From: Bacteroidales bacterium
GTDB lineage: Bacteria > Bacteroidota > Bacteroidia > Bacteroidales > VadinHA17
DNA: 32,755 bases
Direction of reading: 5' to 3'
NCBI GenBank assembly: GCA_024763075.1
Contig: JANTGF010000046.1
Coordinates: 1 to 32,755 of the forward strand
Below, in pieces: positions 26,089 to 32,755 of the stretch. Position numbers and translations under genes: made by a program. Position 1 is the first letter of the stretch, and every line of letters begins with the position of its first letter. The notes beneath the pieces were generated by a model. The model ran no database searches and was not told the DNA's origin. It saw only the letters and a list, made by a program, of their open reading frames with translations.

Positions 26089-27732
26089 ATGAGAACAATG
26101 AAAAATAAAAATTTAAAATATTTCATAACAGCTATTTTTTCACTTGCCCTTATCTTATTTAATGCTTGTGAAAGCTGGTTGGACATCAATGAAGACCCGA
26201 ATAATCCCACAGCCGTTCCGGTAAGTCAGTTATTAACTACAGTTGAAATTGATCTGGCCGGATCAATGGGTGCTTCCCTGGGAGGACTTTCAGGCTATAC
26301 TTCTAACACAGTACAGCAAATGTTTCAAAGGGGAAATACTCACCAGTTTTATGATCTGCAGGGAACTGATTTTGAAGTAGAAACTCCATGGAACATAATG
26401 TATGAAAGAATGCTCACTGATATCCGCGAAATTATTGCCCTGGGCTCTGCCAGTGAAGGCAATGAAGACTGGCATTATATTGGTATAGTTCAGATTATTA
26501 AAGCATATGTATTTAGCGCGCTGGTGGATATCTGGGGAGATGTTCCATTTACGGAGGCGAATCAGGGGGCTGCGTTACGTATGCCGGCATATGATAAGGG
26601 GCAGGACATATACCCTCAATTATTTCAGCTCATAGATGAGGGAATTGTCAATTTGCAGAAAGCTTCCAGGTTATCACCCGGTACTGACGACATCATCTAT
26701 CAGGGAGATTTGGATAAATGGTCAAAATTTGCCAAAACATTGAAACTAAAGATGTATAACCAGATAAGACTGGTACAGGATGTTTCATCTGAAGTTGGAG
26801 CACTGCTTGCAGATGAAAGTCAGTTAATTGGACCGGATGATGACTTTGAGTTCCCTTATGGTGCATCTACTGCACCTATGAACAGGAATCCGGCTTACCA
26901 GCAGGAATATGCTCCGGGAGGTTCCTATTATTACATAAATCCTTATTTTTATGAGATACTAAAAGGGGAAAACTCATTTTTCCCTGTGGAAGGAAATCCA
27001 TATGAAGGAATTACCGACCCAAGAATACCCTACTATTTTTATAATCAGTTAGCGCCCGGACAGGATGCCGAAAATCCCACAGCTTACCGGAACGGTGATT
27101 TTGTTTCTATTTATATGTTTTCTTATAACATTGACCCGAATGAAGGATATGACCAGGCTTCCTCACAAACGGTAGCCGGACTCTATCCGGTAGGCGGACG
27201 TTACGATGATGGAAACGGAGGAATTGTAAGTTTCAACGGAGCGGGGGATACTCCTCAGCGGATGTTAACCTATTTCTCCAGATTATATACACAGGCAGAG
27301 CTGGCACTGGAAGGTGTTACATCCCAGGATGATGCACAATTGCTGAAAGATGCTATGCAGGCATCCTTTGATAAAGTTAATGAAGTTGCATCTATGGCCG
27401 GAGCTCCTGAAATTGATCAGACAGAAATTGATGAGTATATAAATGCCGTAATGGATATTTATAATAATTCAGATGATGAAGGAAAACTCCGTCATATTAT
27501 GACCCAGAAATGGATTGCGAGTTATGGTTTTGCTGTGGATGCATATACGGACTACAGACGTACCGGCTATCCCTTATTACAAAACGGGAATACGGATATT
27601 CTGGATGTTACTGTTCAAACACGGGACTATCCTGTTTCCTACCCATGGAAGTCCAATGACCTATCTGTAAATAAAAACGCGCCATCTCAGAAAAACATTA
27701 CAACATTCAGGGTATTCTGGGATGCCAATTAG
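26089..27732 (+). CDS. SusD/RagB family nutrient-binding outer-membrane lipoprotein
   Basis: Surface lipoprotein that caps the SusC channel and binds ligand. The 547-aa product has a lipobox ending at Cys27 (LFNAC); the ATG at 26098 gives a shorter, more usual signal (MKNKNLKYF). The mature start (ESWLDINEDPNNPTAVP) is a hallmark of this branch, and the TPR-like helical core includes FSALVDIWGDVPFTEA near residue 145-160 and a C-terminal stretch with QKWIASYGFAVDAYTDYRRTGYP, also typical. This branch is often annotated SusD/RagB-like (PF12771). The next gene starts 20 bp downstream, so all four genes here form one operon. Confidence 0.95.
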   Translation: MRTMKNKNLKYFITAIFSLALILFNACESWLDINEDPNNPTAVPVSQLLTTVEIDLAGSMGASLGGLSGYTSNTVQQMFQRGNTHQFYDLQGTDFEVETPWNIMYERMLTDIREIIALGSASEGNEDWHYIGIVQIIKAYVFSALVDIWGDVPFTEANQGAALRMPAYDKGQDIYPQLFQLIDEGIVNLQKASRLSPGTDDIIYQGDLDKWSKFAKTLKLKMYNQIRLVQDVSSEVGALLADESQLIGPDDDFEFPYGASTAPMNRNPAYQQEYAPGGSYYYINPYFYEILKGENSFFPVEGNPYEGITDPRIPYYFYNQLAPGQDAENPTAYRNGDFVSIYMFSYNIDPNEGYDQASSQTVAGLYPVGGRYDDGNGGIVSFNGAGDTPQRMLTYFSRLYTQAELALEGVTSQDDAQLLKDAMQASFDKVNEVASMAGAPEIDQTEIDEYINAVMDIYNNSDDEGKLRHIMTQKWIASYGFAVDAYTDYRRTGYPLLQNGNTDILDVTVQTRDYPVSYPWKSNDLSVNKNAPSQKNITTFRVFWDAN

Positions 27733-27752
27733 TAATCTTAAAAAAAATAAAC

Positions 27753-28682
27753 ATGAAGACTTTAAAATATTTATTACTGATCCCCGGCATATTCTTAATG
27801 ATTCAATCATGTGAAGACCAGGGAGATACTCGTTTTCCGGAATTTCAGGAAGCGGCAAATGTAAGGATCCAGGTGAGCCAGGACTATTCATTTTTAGATG
27901 CCAGTGATATTACCAATGCAAAGTTTGTTTATTCTGTCTTTTCAGAGAATAAAAATATCGAATACGTAATTATAAGTGCAGAATATTACAACTTTGAAAA
28001 CGATACTACTTATGGGAAAAGGGAGATAAAAAGATATACACAGGCAGACTTTGATGCGAATGATGGCTCTATCTTTGACGAGGAATTCACAGCACAATTC
28101 CTGGCAGAAGAATTTGGACTGCCAAACGGAGCAAACGACCTGGGGGGAGGTGATCTTTTCAACTTTGACAATCTAACCAAACTGACCAACGGCATGCAGT
28201 TTCCGGATACTATTCTGGCAGAAACGCCTTATGAAACGGTAAATGTAACTCCTAATATTTTATTAAGTGCGGCAACAACCAGCTTCACGGCAACTTTTTT
28301 TACGTTTGTAGGTTGTCCGTCCACACTTGAGGGGACATATACTACCGTTACAAATGCGCAATCTACTGATGATTGCTGTCCTGATCCGGTTGTAGTAGAA
28401 AGTGAGGTTACCATTACAAGAACCGGTCCTGTGAATTATCAACTTACAAATTTTGCAGCCGGTACTTATTCTTACTGGTATTGTAGTTCTTATGACCTTT
28501 GCGAGGATACATTTAACGGTCTGGGGGCTGACTTACTTGACATTTGTGGTAATGTTCAGTTGGCAGCAGGATATTGGGGGAGTAACGGAACAGGTACGGT
28601 TGATCCTGTAACCGGAGTTATTACAATTTCCTGGGGAAATGTATTTGGCGATGCGGGTGTCACGGTTTATACACCCAAATAA
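27753..28682 (+). CDS. SusCD-associated surface lipoprotein, unknown ligand (first of a pair)
   Basis: The 309-aa protein has a lipoprotein signal (lipobox Ile-Gln-Ser-Cys, Cys20). Residues 25-185 form a beta-rich N-terminal domain without a recognised family. Residues 188-309 share a domain with the next gene's C-terminus: a Cys-x-Ser-Thr-x-Leu-x-Gly-Thr-Tyr opening, an Ile-Cys-Gly string, and a closing pattern with Ile/Leu-Ser-Trp, Phe/Tyr-Gly-Asp and Thr-Pro-Lys. It also has seven cysteines in this domain, several in adjacent pairs. In SusCD operons such genes (SusE/F-like) encode surface ligand-binding lipoproteins; that role is inferred. It follows susD by 20 bp. Confidence 0.8.
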   Translation: MKTLKYLLLIPGIFLMIQSCEDQGDTRFPEFQEAANVRIQVSQDYSFLDASDITNAKFVYSVFSENKNIEYVIISAEYYNFENDTTYGKREIKRYTQADFDANDGSIFDEEFTAQFLAEEFGLPNGANDLGGGDLFNFDNLTKLTNGMQFPDTILAETPYETVNVTPNILLSAATTSFTATFFTFVGCPSTLEGTYTTVTNAQSTDDCCPDPVVVESEVTITRTGPVNYQLTNFAAGTYSYWYCSSYDLCEDTFNGLGADLLDICGNVQLAAGYWGSNGTGTVDPVTGVITISWGNVFGDAGVTVYTPK

Positions 28683-28729
28683 ACGGAATGGACTTTTATA
28701 ATAATTATTGAAACATTAAAAGCAAACAA

Positions 28730-29572
28730 ATGAAAAAATTAAGAAATATTATATTTATTACATCCATCCTTATATTTATCTCCTCTTGCGTTGATGATTA
28801 CATGGATGCAAACCCTCCCAGGCCAAAAGATGGTCCCTGGTTTACCCTGAATGTACAGGGGGATGTTATTGAAACCCCTGCAGCCGGGAATTTCATAAGT
28901 ACCGGACAAACAATCACTTTTACTTTACTGGTAGTGGATTGTCCTGGGGGAATTGATTCTGTAGGAGTCTCAGTCAATGAAGATAACATGGGAAATGCTG
29001 TTGTGGATGAGAACTCACTCAGCGCTGTGAAGGGCAAATCCAAAGGTGAAGTAATTGTAAATTTCACTACAATTTCAAATATACAGGAAGAAACAGAGCT
29101 GGTCATTTCAATTACCCTGTATGATGGCCAGCAACCCATTGAATGGCATGGAAAAACCATTGATTACAGGAAATCAACAACCATTCCATATGAGGTAACA
29201 CTAATAACCTGTACATCAACCGGATTGGCCGGAACGTACAATTCTGTAGCTAATGGATATTTTGGAGATGGTGCAGGGGGAACGGATGGATCATATGATG
29301 ATCTACAGTCTGAAATTACCCTTATCGAGATCAGACCCGGTTTATTTGAGATTGATGATATGACCTTTGGACTTTATCCCATATTGTACGATGATGATCC
29401 TGCCCCGGGACAAGTTGACTTCTGTGGTACGGAAATCAGTGACAGGGGAGATACTGATAAATATGGTGACCCGTTTACAATTACCGGTACATTAAACGGA
29501 GATGGGACGGTTAACCTTAGCTGGAATAATACCTACGGTGACAGAGGTACAGTTGTTCTGACACCAAAATAG
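28730..29572 (+). CDS. SusCD-associated surface lipoprotein, unknown ligand (second of a pair)
   Basis: The 280-aa product has a lipobox (Ile-Ser-Ser-Cys, Cys20) followed by an Asp-rich start (VDDYMD), consistent with a surface-exported lipoprotein of Bacteroidota. Residues 35-155 look like an Ig-like or BACON-like beta-sandwich (TGQTITFTLLVVDCPGGIDSVGVSV), an inference from strand patterns. Residues 161-280 are the domain shared with the previous gene: CTSTGLAGTY at the start, DFCG in the middle and VNLSWNNTYGDRGTVVLTPK at the end. Both proteins close at the same final residues, so they are likely duplicates with divergent N-terminal parts. It lies 47 bp after its partner and ends at a terminator. 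The ligand is unknown. Confidence 0.82.
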   Translation: MKKLRNIIFITSILIFISSCVDDYMDANPPRPKDGPWFTLNVQGDVIETPAAGNFISTGQTITFTLLVVDCPGGIDSVGVSVNEDNMGNAVVDENSLSAVKGKSKGEVIVNFTTISNIQEETELVISITLYDGQQPIEWHGKTIDYRKSTTIPYEVTLITCTSTGLAGTYNSVANGYFGDGAGGTDGSYDDLQSEITLIEIRPGLFEIDDMTFGLYPILYDDDPAPGQVDFCGTEISDRGDTDKYGDPFTITGTLNGDGTVNLSWNNTYGDRGTVVLTPK

Positions 29573-29594
29573 AAACCAAATAAAATAAATGTGT

Positions 29595-29635
29595 ATAAAT
29601 GGGGCTGTTTTTTATGCAGCTCCATTTATTTTTAT
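29595..29635 (+). terminator. Terminator of the SusCD operon
   Basis: ATAAATGGGGCTG (29595-29607) pairs with CAGCTCCATTTAT (29617-29629) with one G-T pair, around a 9-nt loop, followed by a T-rich tract (29629-29633). It lies between the last lipoprotein gene and the convergent serine dehydratase gene. Confidence 0.85.
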
Positions 29636-29645
29636 ATCCGGTGTT

Positions 29646-30857
29646 TTAATTGTCTACAAAATCTTCGTCACCAAATACGGCAAGGCCACCAAGGGCTGTC
29701 TCCCTGTACAAACCCGGCATATCTTTTCCGGTCTCTTTCATCACTTTGGTTACCACATCAAAGCTAATAAAATGTTTACCATCAGACAAAATTGAATACC
29801 TGGCGGAATCAAAAGCTCTTACTGCAGCATGTACATTTCTTTCTATGCAGGGAATCTGAACCAGGCCGTTTATGGGGTCGCAGGTTAAACCCAAATGATG
29901 TTCCAGTCCCATTTCGGCAGCATATTCGATCTGAGCCGGTGAACCACCTGCCAGCTGAGTTGCCGCTGCTGCAGCCATTGCACATGCGGTACCTACTTCA
30001 CCCTGACAGCCCACTTCCGCTCCTGAAATAGATGCATTGTACTTTACAATGTTACCTACCAGCCCAGCTGTTGCAAGAGCCCTGATAATTTTATCATCAC
30101 TGATCTCATAATGTTCCTGGCTTATTTTTAGTACAGCAGGCAATATCCCTGCCGATCCGCAGGTTGGAGCAGTAACCACCTCTCCTCCTGAGGCATTTTC
30201 TTCCGCAACAGCCAATGCATAGGCAAAGATTTTGCTTGTCGTTTTGGCATGGGCTACCAAACCTCTGGACTTTGAATAATAGGAAGCTGCTTTTCTCTGC
30301 AATTTAAGTCCCCCCGGAATCAAACCCTCATTGGTAAGCCCGTTGGATATTGACTTTTTCATTTTTTCCCATACATCTGAAAGATGCTCTATTATTGCAT
30401 CCCCTTCAGTTTCGAAAACAAGTTCCCAGAAAATTTTACCGGTTTTTTTATAATAATCTAAAATATCCTGCATATTTTTCTGCTTGTAGATATGCTCAGG
30501 CTTTAAATCCTTATCCTTTTCTTCTACAATTTTCCCACCGCCCACACTATAAACCAGCCATTTATCAGGATCTGTATTTTTATCTGTGACCTCAAACTCC
30601 AAAGCATTAGGATGAAACTTTTTCATTACTTCCTTTTTCCATACAATTTCAACATTAGCCGGTTTTAGCTCATTTATTACAGCAACATCTGTCAGATGGC
30701 CTTTCCCTGTTAAAGCCAGACTACCGAATAAAGTAACTTTATAGGATTTTGCTTCCGGGTGCTTATTTTTATATAACCGGGCTGCCCTGTCCGGGCCCAT
30801 GGTATGACTGCTTGAAGGTCCTCTACCTATCCTGAATATTTCTTTTATTGATTCCAT
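29646..30857 (-). CDS. L-serine ammonia-lyase (iron-sulfur dependent, single chain)
   Basis: Converts L-serine to pyruvate and ammonia, an oxygen-sensitive 4Fe-4S enzyme of amino-acid fermentation. At 403 aa it carries both parts seen as one chain in SdaA-type enzymes: an N-terminal beta domain with the signature GPSSSHTMGP (residues 13-22) and a C-terminal alpha domain with the cluster cysteines in TAPTCGSAG, CQGEVGTACAMAAAA and LTCDPINGLVQIPC. Sdab domains and length fit the single-chain sdaA group. Its 3' end converges on the SusCD operon. It has a possible -7 element close upstream. Confidence 0.95.
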   Translation of the reverse strand: MESIKEIFRIGRGPSSSHTMGPDRAARLYKNKHPEAKSYKVTLFGSLALTGKGHLTDVAVINELKPANVEIVWKKEVMKKFHPNALEFEVTDKNTDPDKWLVYSVGGGKIVEEKDKDLKPEHIYKQKNMQDILDYYKKTGKIFWELVFETEGDAIIEHLSDVWEKMKKSISNGLTNEGLIPGGLKLQRKAASYYSKSRGLVAHAKTTSKIFAYALAVAEENASGGEVVTAPTCGSAGILPAVLKISQEHYEISDDKIIRALATAGLVGNIVKYNASISGAEVGCQGEVGTACAMAAAAATQLAGGSPAQIEYAAEMGLEHHLGLTCDPINGLVQIPCIERNVHAAVRAFDSARYSILSDGKHFISFDVVTKVMKETGKDMPGLYRETALGGLAVFGDEDFVDN

Positions 30858-30892
30858 CCCTATAGAATTTTACAATGCATGAAAAAACAACA

Positions 30893-30900
30893 CAAACATA
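30893..30900 (-). promoter_or_regulatory. Possible -7 promoter element of the serine dehydratase gene
   Basis: TATGTTTG on the minus strand matches TAnnTTTG exactly, about 36 bp before the ATG. No TTG stands at the usual distance upstream; one lies about 30 bp away. Confidence 0.4.
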
Positions 30901-31055
30901 TTTCAAGGATCAGATTCGTACTATATCGAACAAGACTGTATCATTTCCGCACATATAATAATAGTTGCCAAGATATTAATATATTTTATATATGCCTGTA
31001 TATCAACAATATATGAACTTTGGCACAGTATATGATTAATGTCTATCAAATGCTC

Positions 31056-31279
31056 TTTGAAAAAGTATGATTCAGAAAACAGGAATAAAAAAAGTTATGC
31101 ATAACCCTGGAAAGCCAGTTCGTAAAAGTATTAGCAGCCATGAAAACACTTTAATTATGCATAACCTGATTCAAATTTGATAAAGAATTTTTGAAAAAGC
31201 AAATGTTTTTAAAGAAATATAAAATAAACAATTAAAATTATCACTTTTATTTATTAATTAAAATTAGCAGCCATGAAAA
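31056..31279 (+). repeat. Paired direct repeats around the leader of the 31273 gene
   Basis: TTTGAAAAAG occurs at 31056-31065 and 31190-31199, and ATTAGCAGCCATGAAAA at 31130-31146 and 31263-31279. Both pairs are offset by 133-134 bp and keep the same order, so they look like the ends of an old tandem duplication whose middle has diverged. The second copy of the 17-mer contains the start codon of the 31273 gene; the first begins a five-codon ORF (Met-Lys-Thr-Leu-stop). Confidence 0.6.
31094..31166 (+). repeat. Two copies of a TTATGCATAACC palindromic motif
   Basis: GTTATGCATAAC (31094-31105) is a perfect 12-bp palindrome; ATTATGCATAAC (31154-31165) repeats it with one changed base, both followed by C. 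The copies are exactly 60 bp apart, a spacing close to whole turns of the helix. They could be operator sites for the gene at 31273. Confidence 0.5.
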
Positions 31280-31764
31280 AAATGATTAGTTTAATTCTCT
31301 TAGTAGTAGTTTTTAGTTTTGCCGCAACGGCAGAAAATGTAATCAGAAAAGGGGAAACCCATAGCGCTCTGGGCGAGTACACAATCGAAAAAGCAGATGA
31401 ATTCATTGTGGTAAACGGAATGGAATTGCAGACATACATGATTTCCTATGAAAATTCGGATAAGTCAATCCGGGTAGCAGTTGACAAGGATAAAAAAGGA
31501 AAAATAAAGAACTTCCTGGTGGTAGGAGACGATCTTTCTTTGCAATACAAATGTCAGGCTTCCTATTTTGGAGTAGCACAGCTTGATGACAAATATAAGG
31601 AGGCCGGGATTGATTCTTCTACTGAAGAGTTGAATCTGGTGGAATATTATCATCAAAAGGTTTTAACCAGAGCAAACCCCACTGACAGGGATTGTCTGGG
31701 TCTGATCGCCTGTTATTATCCGAAGCTCGTTACAAATTATGAAATTGCCTTTGCAGCAAAATAG
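31273..31764 (+). CDS. Small secreted protein of unknown function
   Basis: The 163-aa protein begins with a clear signal peptide (MKKMISLILLVVVFSFAATA, cleavage after about residue 20). The mature part is probably mixed alpha/beta and has three cysteines (94, 141, 147); the last two bracket GLIA in a CLGLIAC string near the C-terminus and might form a disulfide. The chain ends with EIAFAAK and has no T9SS sorting domain or membrane anchor, so it should stay in the periplasm or leave by another route. The start context ATTAGCAGCC before the ATG is repeated 133 bp upstream. A strong terminator follows. I do not recognise the family. Confidence 0.72.
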   Translation: MKKMISLILLVVVFSFAATAENVIRKGETHSALGEYTIEKADEFIVVNGMELQTYMISYENSDKSIRVAVDKDKKGKIKNFLVVGDDLSLQYKCQASYFGVAQLDDKYKEAGIDSSTEELNLVEYYHQKVLTRANPTDRDCLGLIACYYPKLVTNYEIAFAAK

Positions 31765-31784
31765 AAACATTCAAATGAAATTCG

Positions 31785-31814
31785 AGGGGTTGCCAGGTGG
31801 CAGCCCCTTTTTTT
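31785..31814 (+). terminator. Strong terminator of the small secreted protein gene
   Basis: GGGGTTGCC (31786-31794) pairs with GGCAGCCCC (31799-31807), one G-T pair, closed by an AGGT loop and followed by seven T (31808-31814). It lies 21 bp after the stop codon and abuts the end of pyrF on the other strand. Confidence 0.92.
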
Positions 31815-32646
31815 ATATCAAATCTTTTTCCTCAAGGAAGCTTGACATTTCATTCCTGATACTCCGGGCTTTTTCGGCAGCAACACTCGCAAAATCTCTA
31901 CTTTTATCAGCAAAAATGATTCCCCGTGATGAGTTCACCAGCAATCCGCATTGTTCATTCATTCCATATTCAGCAACTTCCTGCAGGCTCCCGCCTTGTG
32001 CGCCCACACCGGGAACAAGCAAAAAATGCTTTGGAATGATTTTCCTGAGATCGGCAAGCATTTCAGCTCTTGTAGCTCCGGCAACAAACATCATGGAATC
32101 TTCCGAGCCCCATTCTATCCCTTTTTTCAAGACCTTTTCAAATAATCGATCCCCTGTACCCCGGTCTTTGATAAACTGAAAATCATCAGCCCCTTTATTC
32201 GAGGTAAGAGCCAGCATGATCACCCATTTCCCATCGTATTCGAGAAAAGGGCTGACAGAATCTACTCCCATATAAGGAGCCACCGTTATGGCATCAAAAT
32301 CCATGGTTTCAAAAAAAGCTTTTGCATACATTTTTGAGGTATTTCCTATGTCTCCCCGTTTGGCATCGGCAATAACAAACAATCCAGGATCCGTTTTCCT
32401 CAGGTAATTCAAAGTCTTCTGCAAAGATTCCCAGCCGTTTACTCCAGATGACTCATAAAATGCAATATTGGGTTTGTATGCTACAGCAAATTTATACGTG
32501 GCGTCAATGATCTGTTTGTTAAATTCAAAAACCGGATCATCATAAGAATTCAGATGTTCCGGAAGTTTTGCCGGATCAGAATCCAGTCCAATGCAAAGAA
32601 AACTTTTTTTTTGTTGTATTTTCAGGAATAATTCAGAAGAAGTCAT
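31813..32646 (-). CDS. pyrF: Orotidine 5'-phosphate decarboxylase, type 2
   Basis: Converts orotidine monophosphate to UMP in the last step of de novo pyrimidine synthesis. The 277-aa length and the motif [10 protein letters not shown] (near residue 94-103), with the Lys and Asp residues of the decarboxylation site, mark the longer type 2 branch. [14 protein letters not shown] at the start is also typical, and NSSRGI near the C-terminus binds phosphate. It is a TIM barrel. The gene is convergent with the secreted-protein gene; its upstream neighbour lies beyond the right edge. No perfect promoter element is visible in the 109 bp before it. Confidence 0.95.
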   Translation of the reverse strand: MTSSELFLKIQQKKSFLCIGLDSDPAKLPEHLNSYDDPVFEFNKQIIDATYKFAVAYKPNIAFYESSGVNGWESLQKTLNYLRKTDPGLFVIADAKRGDIGNTSKMYAKAFFETMDFDAITVAPYMGVDSVSPFLEYDGKWVIMLALTSNKGADDFQFIKDRGTGDRLFEKVLKKGIEWGSEDSMMFVAGATRAEMLADLRKIIPKHFLLVPGVGAQGGSLQEVAEYGMNEQCGLLVNSSRGIIFADKSRDFASVAAEKARSIRNEMSSFLEEKDLI

Positions 32647-32728
32647 AAGTAAATAACATTTTATTTGTTTTAACTAGGTAAAGATGGTGATTTTATTTGA
32701 AAGACAGAAAATGAAAATGATAGGTAAG

Positions 32729-32752
32729 GCCACGCGATAGGAATCGCGTGGC
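32729..32752. repeat. GC-rich perfect hairpin at the right edge
   Basis: GCCACGCGAT (32729-32738) pairs without mismatch with ATCGCGTGGC (32743-32752) around an AGGA loop. On the minus strand no T tract follows; on the plus strand the sequence ends three bases later. It could be a terminator whose T run lies outside the window, or an intergenic repeat. Confidence 0.7.
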
Positions 32753-32755
32753 AGC

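Larger units (their letters stand above)
30858..31272. other. 415-bp AT-rich intergenic region with repeats
   Basis: Between the divergent serine dehydratase and secreted-protein genes. It holds a -7 element for the former, two near-copies of GTTATGCATAAC, two copies of TTTGAAAAAG and an upstream copy of the start-codon context of the 31273 gene. No ORF of note and no tRNA cloverleaf was seen. The region is listed in detail under the repeat entries. Confidence 0.6.

Noticed and set aside
28798-29160. 120-residue minus-strand frame inside the second lipoprotein gene
   Set aside because: It lies wholly inside a well-supported gene in the opposite sense, with no signal or motif of its own.
31739-32179. 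146-residue plus-strand frame over the end of pyrF
   Set aside because: It reads through a strong terminator and lies opposite pyrF, whose family motifs are clear.

Overview
The window looks like a chromosomal segment of a low-GC Bacteroidota, probably from the Bacteroidales/Marinilabiliales side. The signs are a SusC/SusD outer-membrane pair, C-terminal T9SS (type IX secretion) sorting domains, several lipoproteins, a DUF2851 gene, and promoters of the Bacteroidota type (-33 TTG, -7 TAnnTTTG). No phage, integrase, IS element, CRISPR array, tRNA or rRNA was seen. Most of the window is core genome with a few accessory pieces.

Layout: (1) 3-710, the 3' end of a T9SS-secreted protein cut by the left edge. 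(2) 891-6899, a heavy-metal efflux operon: a small His-rich membrane protein, then a CzcB/CusB-like lipoprotein adaptor, a CzcA/CusA-like RND pump and a TolC-like outer-membrane factor. (3) 6958-9147 (minus), a large T9SS cargo protein with no recognised catalytic domain. (4) 9353-11923, RDD membrane protein, a 4Fe-4S/CDGSH fusion, a stand-alone CDGSH protein and arginine deiminase. (5) 12016-13203 (minus) sucC; 13397-13942 a SpoU/TrmH RNA methyltransferase; 13977-15698 (minus) an OmpA-like plus TPR lipoprotein. (6) 15799-22074, a minus-strand block: DUF2851, K+ channel with RCK domain, rpsO, pnp, a small CxxC membrane protein and a deoxynucleoside kinase. (7) 22822-29572, a SusC/SusD operon with two further lipoproteins that share a C-terminal domain. 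(8) 29646-30857 (minus) L-serine dehydratase; 31273-31764 a small secreted protein behind a repeat-rich leader; 31813-32646 (minus) pyrF.

The five convergent gene pairs are each separated by a hairpin terminator; at least two of these work in both directions. Perfect or near-perfect Bacteroidota promoters precede sucC, rpsO and the 729-aa T9SS protein, and in the last case the promoter settles the start codon.

I see no unmistakable new system. The best leads are the SusCD operon with its paired lipoproteins and no enzyme or regulator, the RDD/CDGSH/arginine deiminase cluster, the His-rich companion of the metal pump, the unexplained minus-strand terminator upstream of susC, and the duplicated leader elements before the small secreted protein at 31273.
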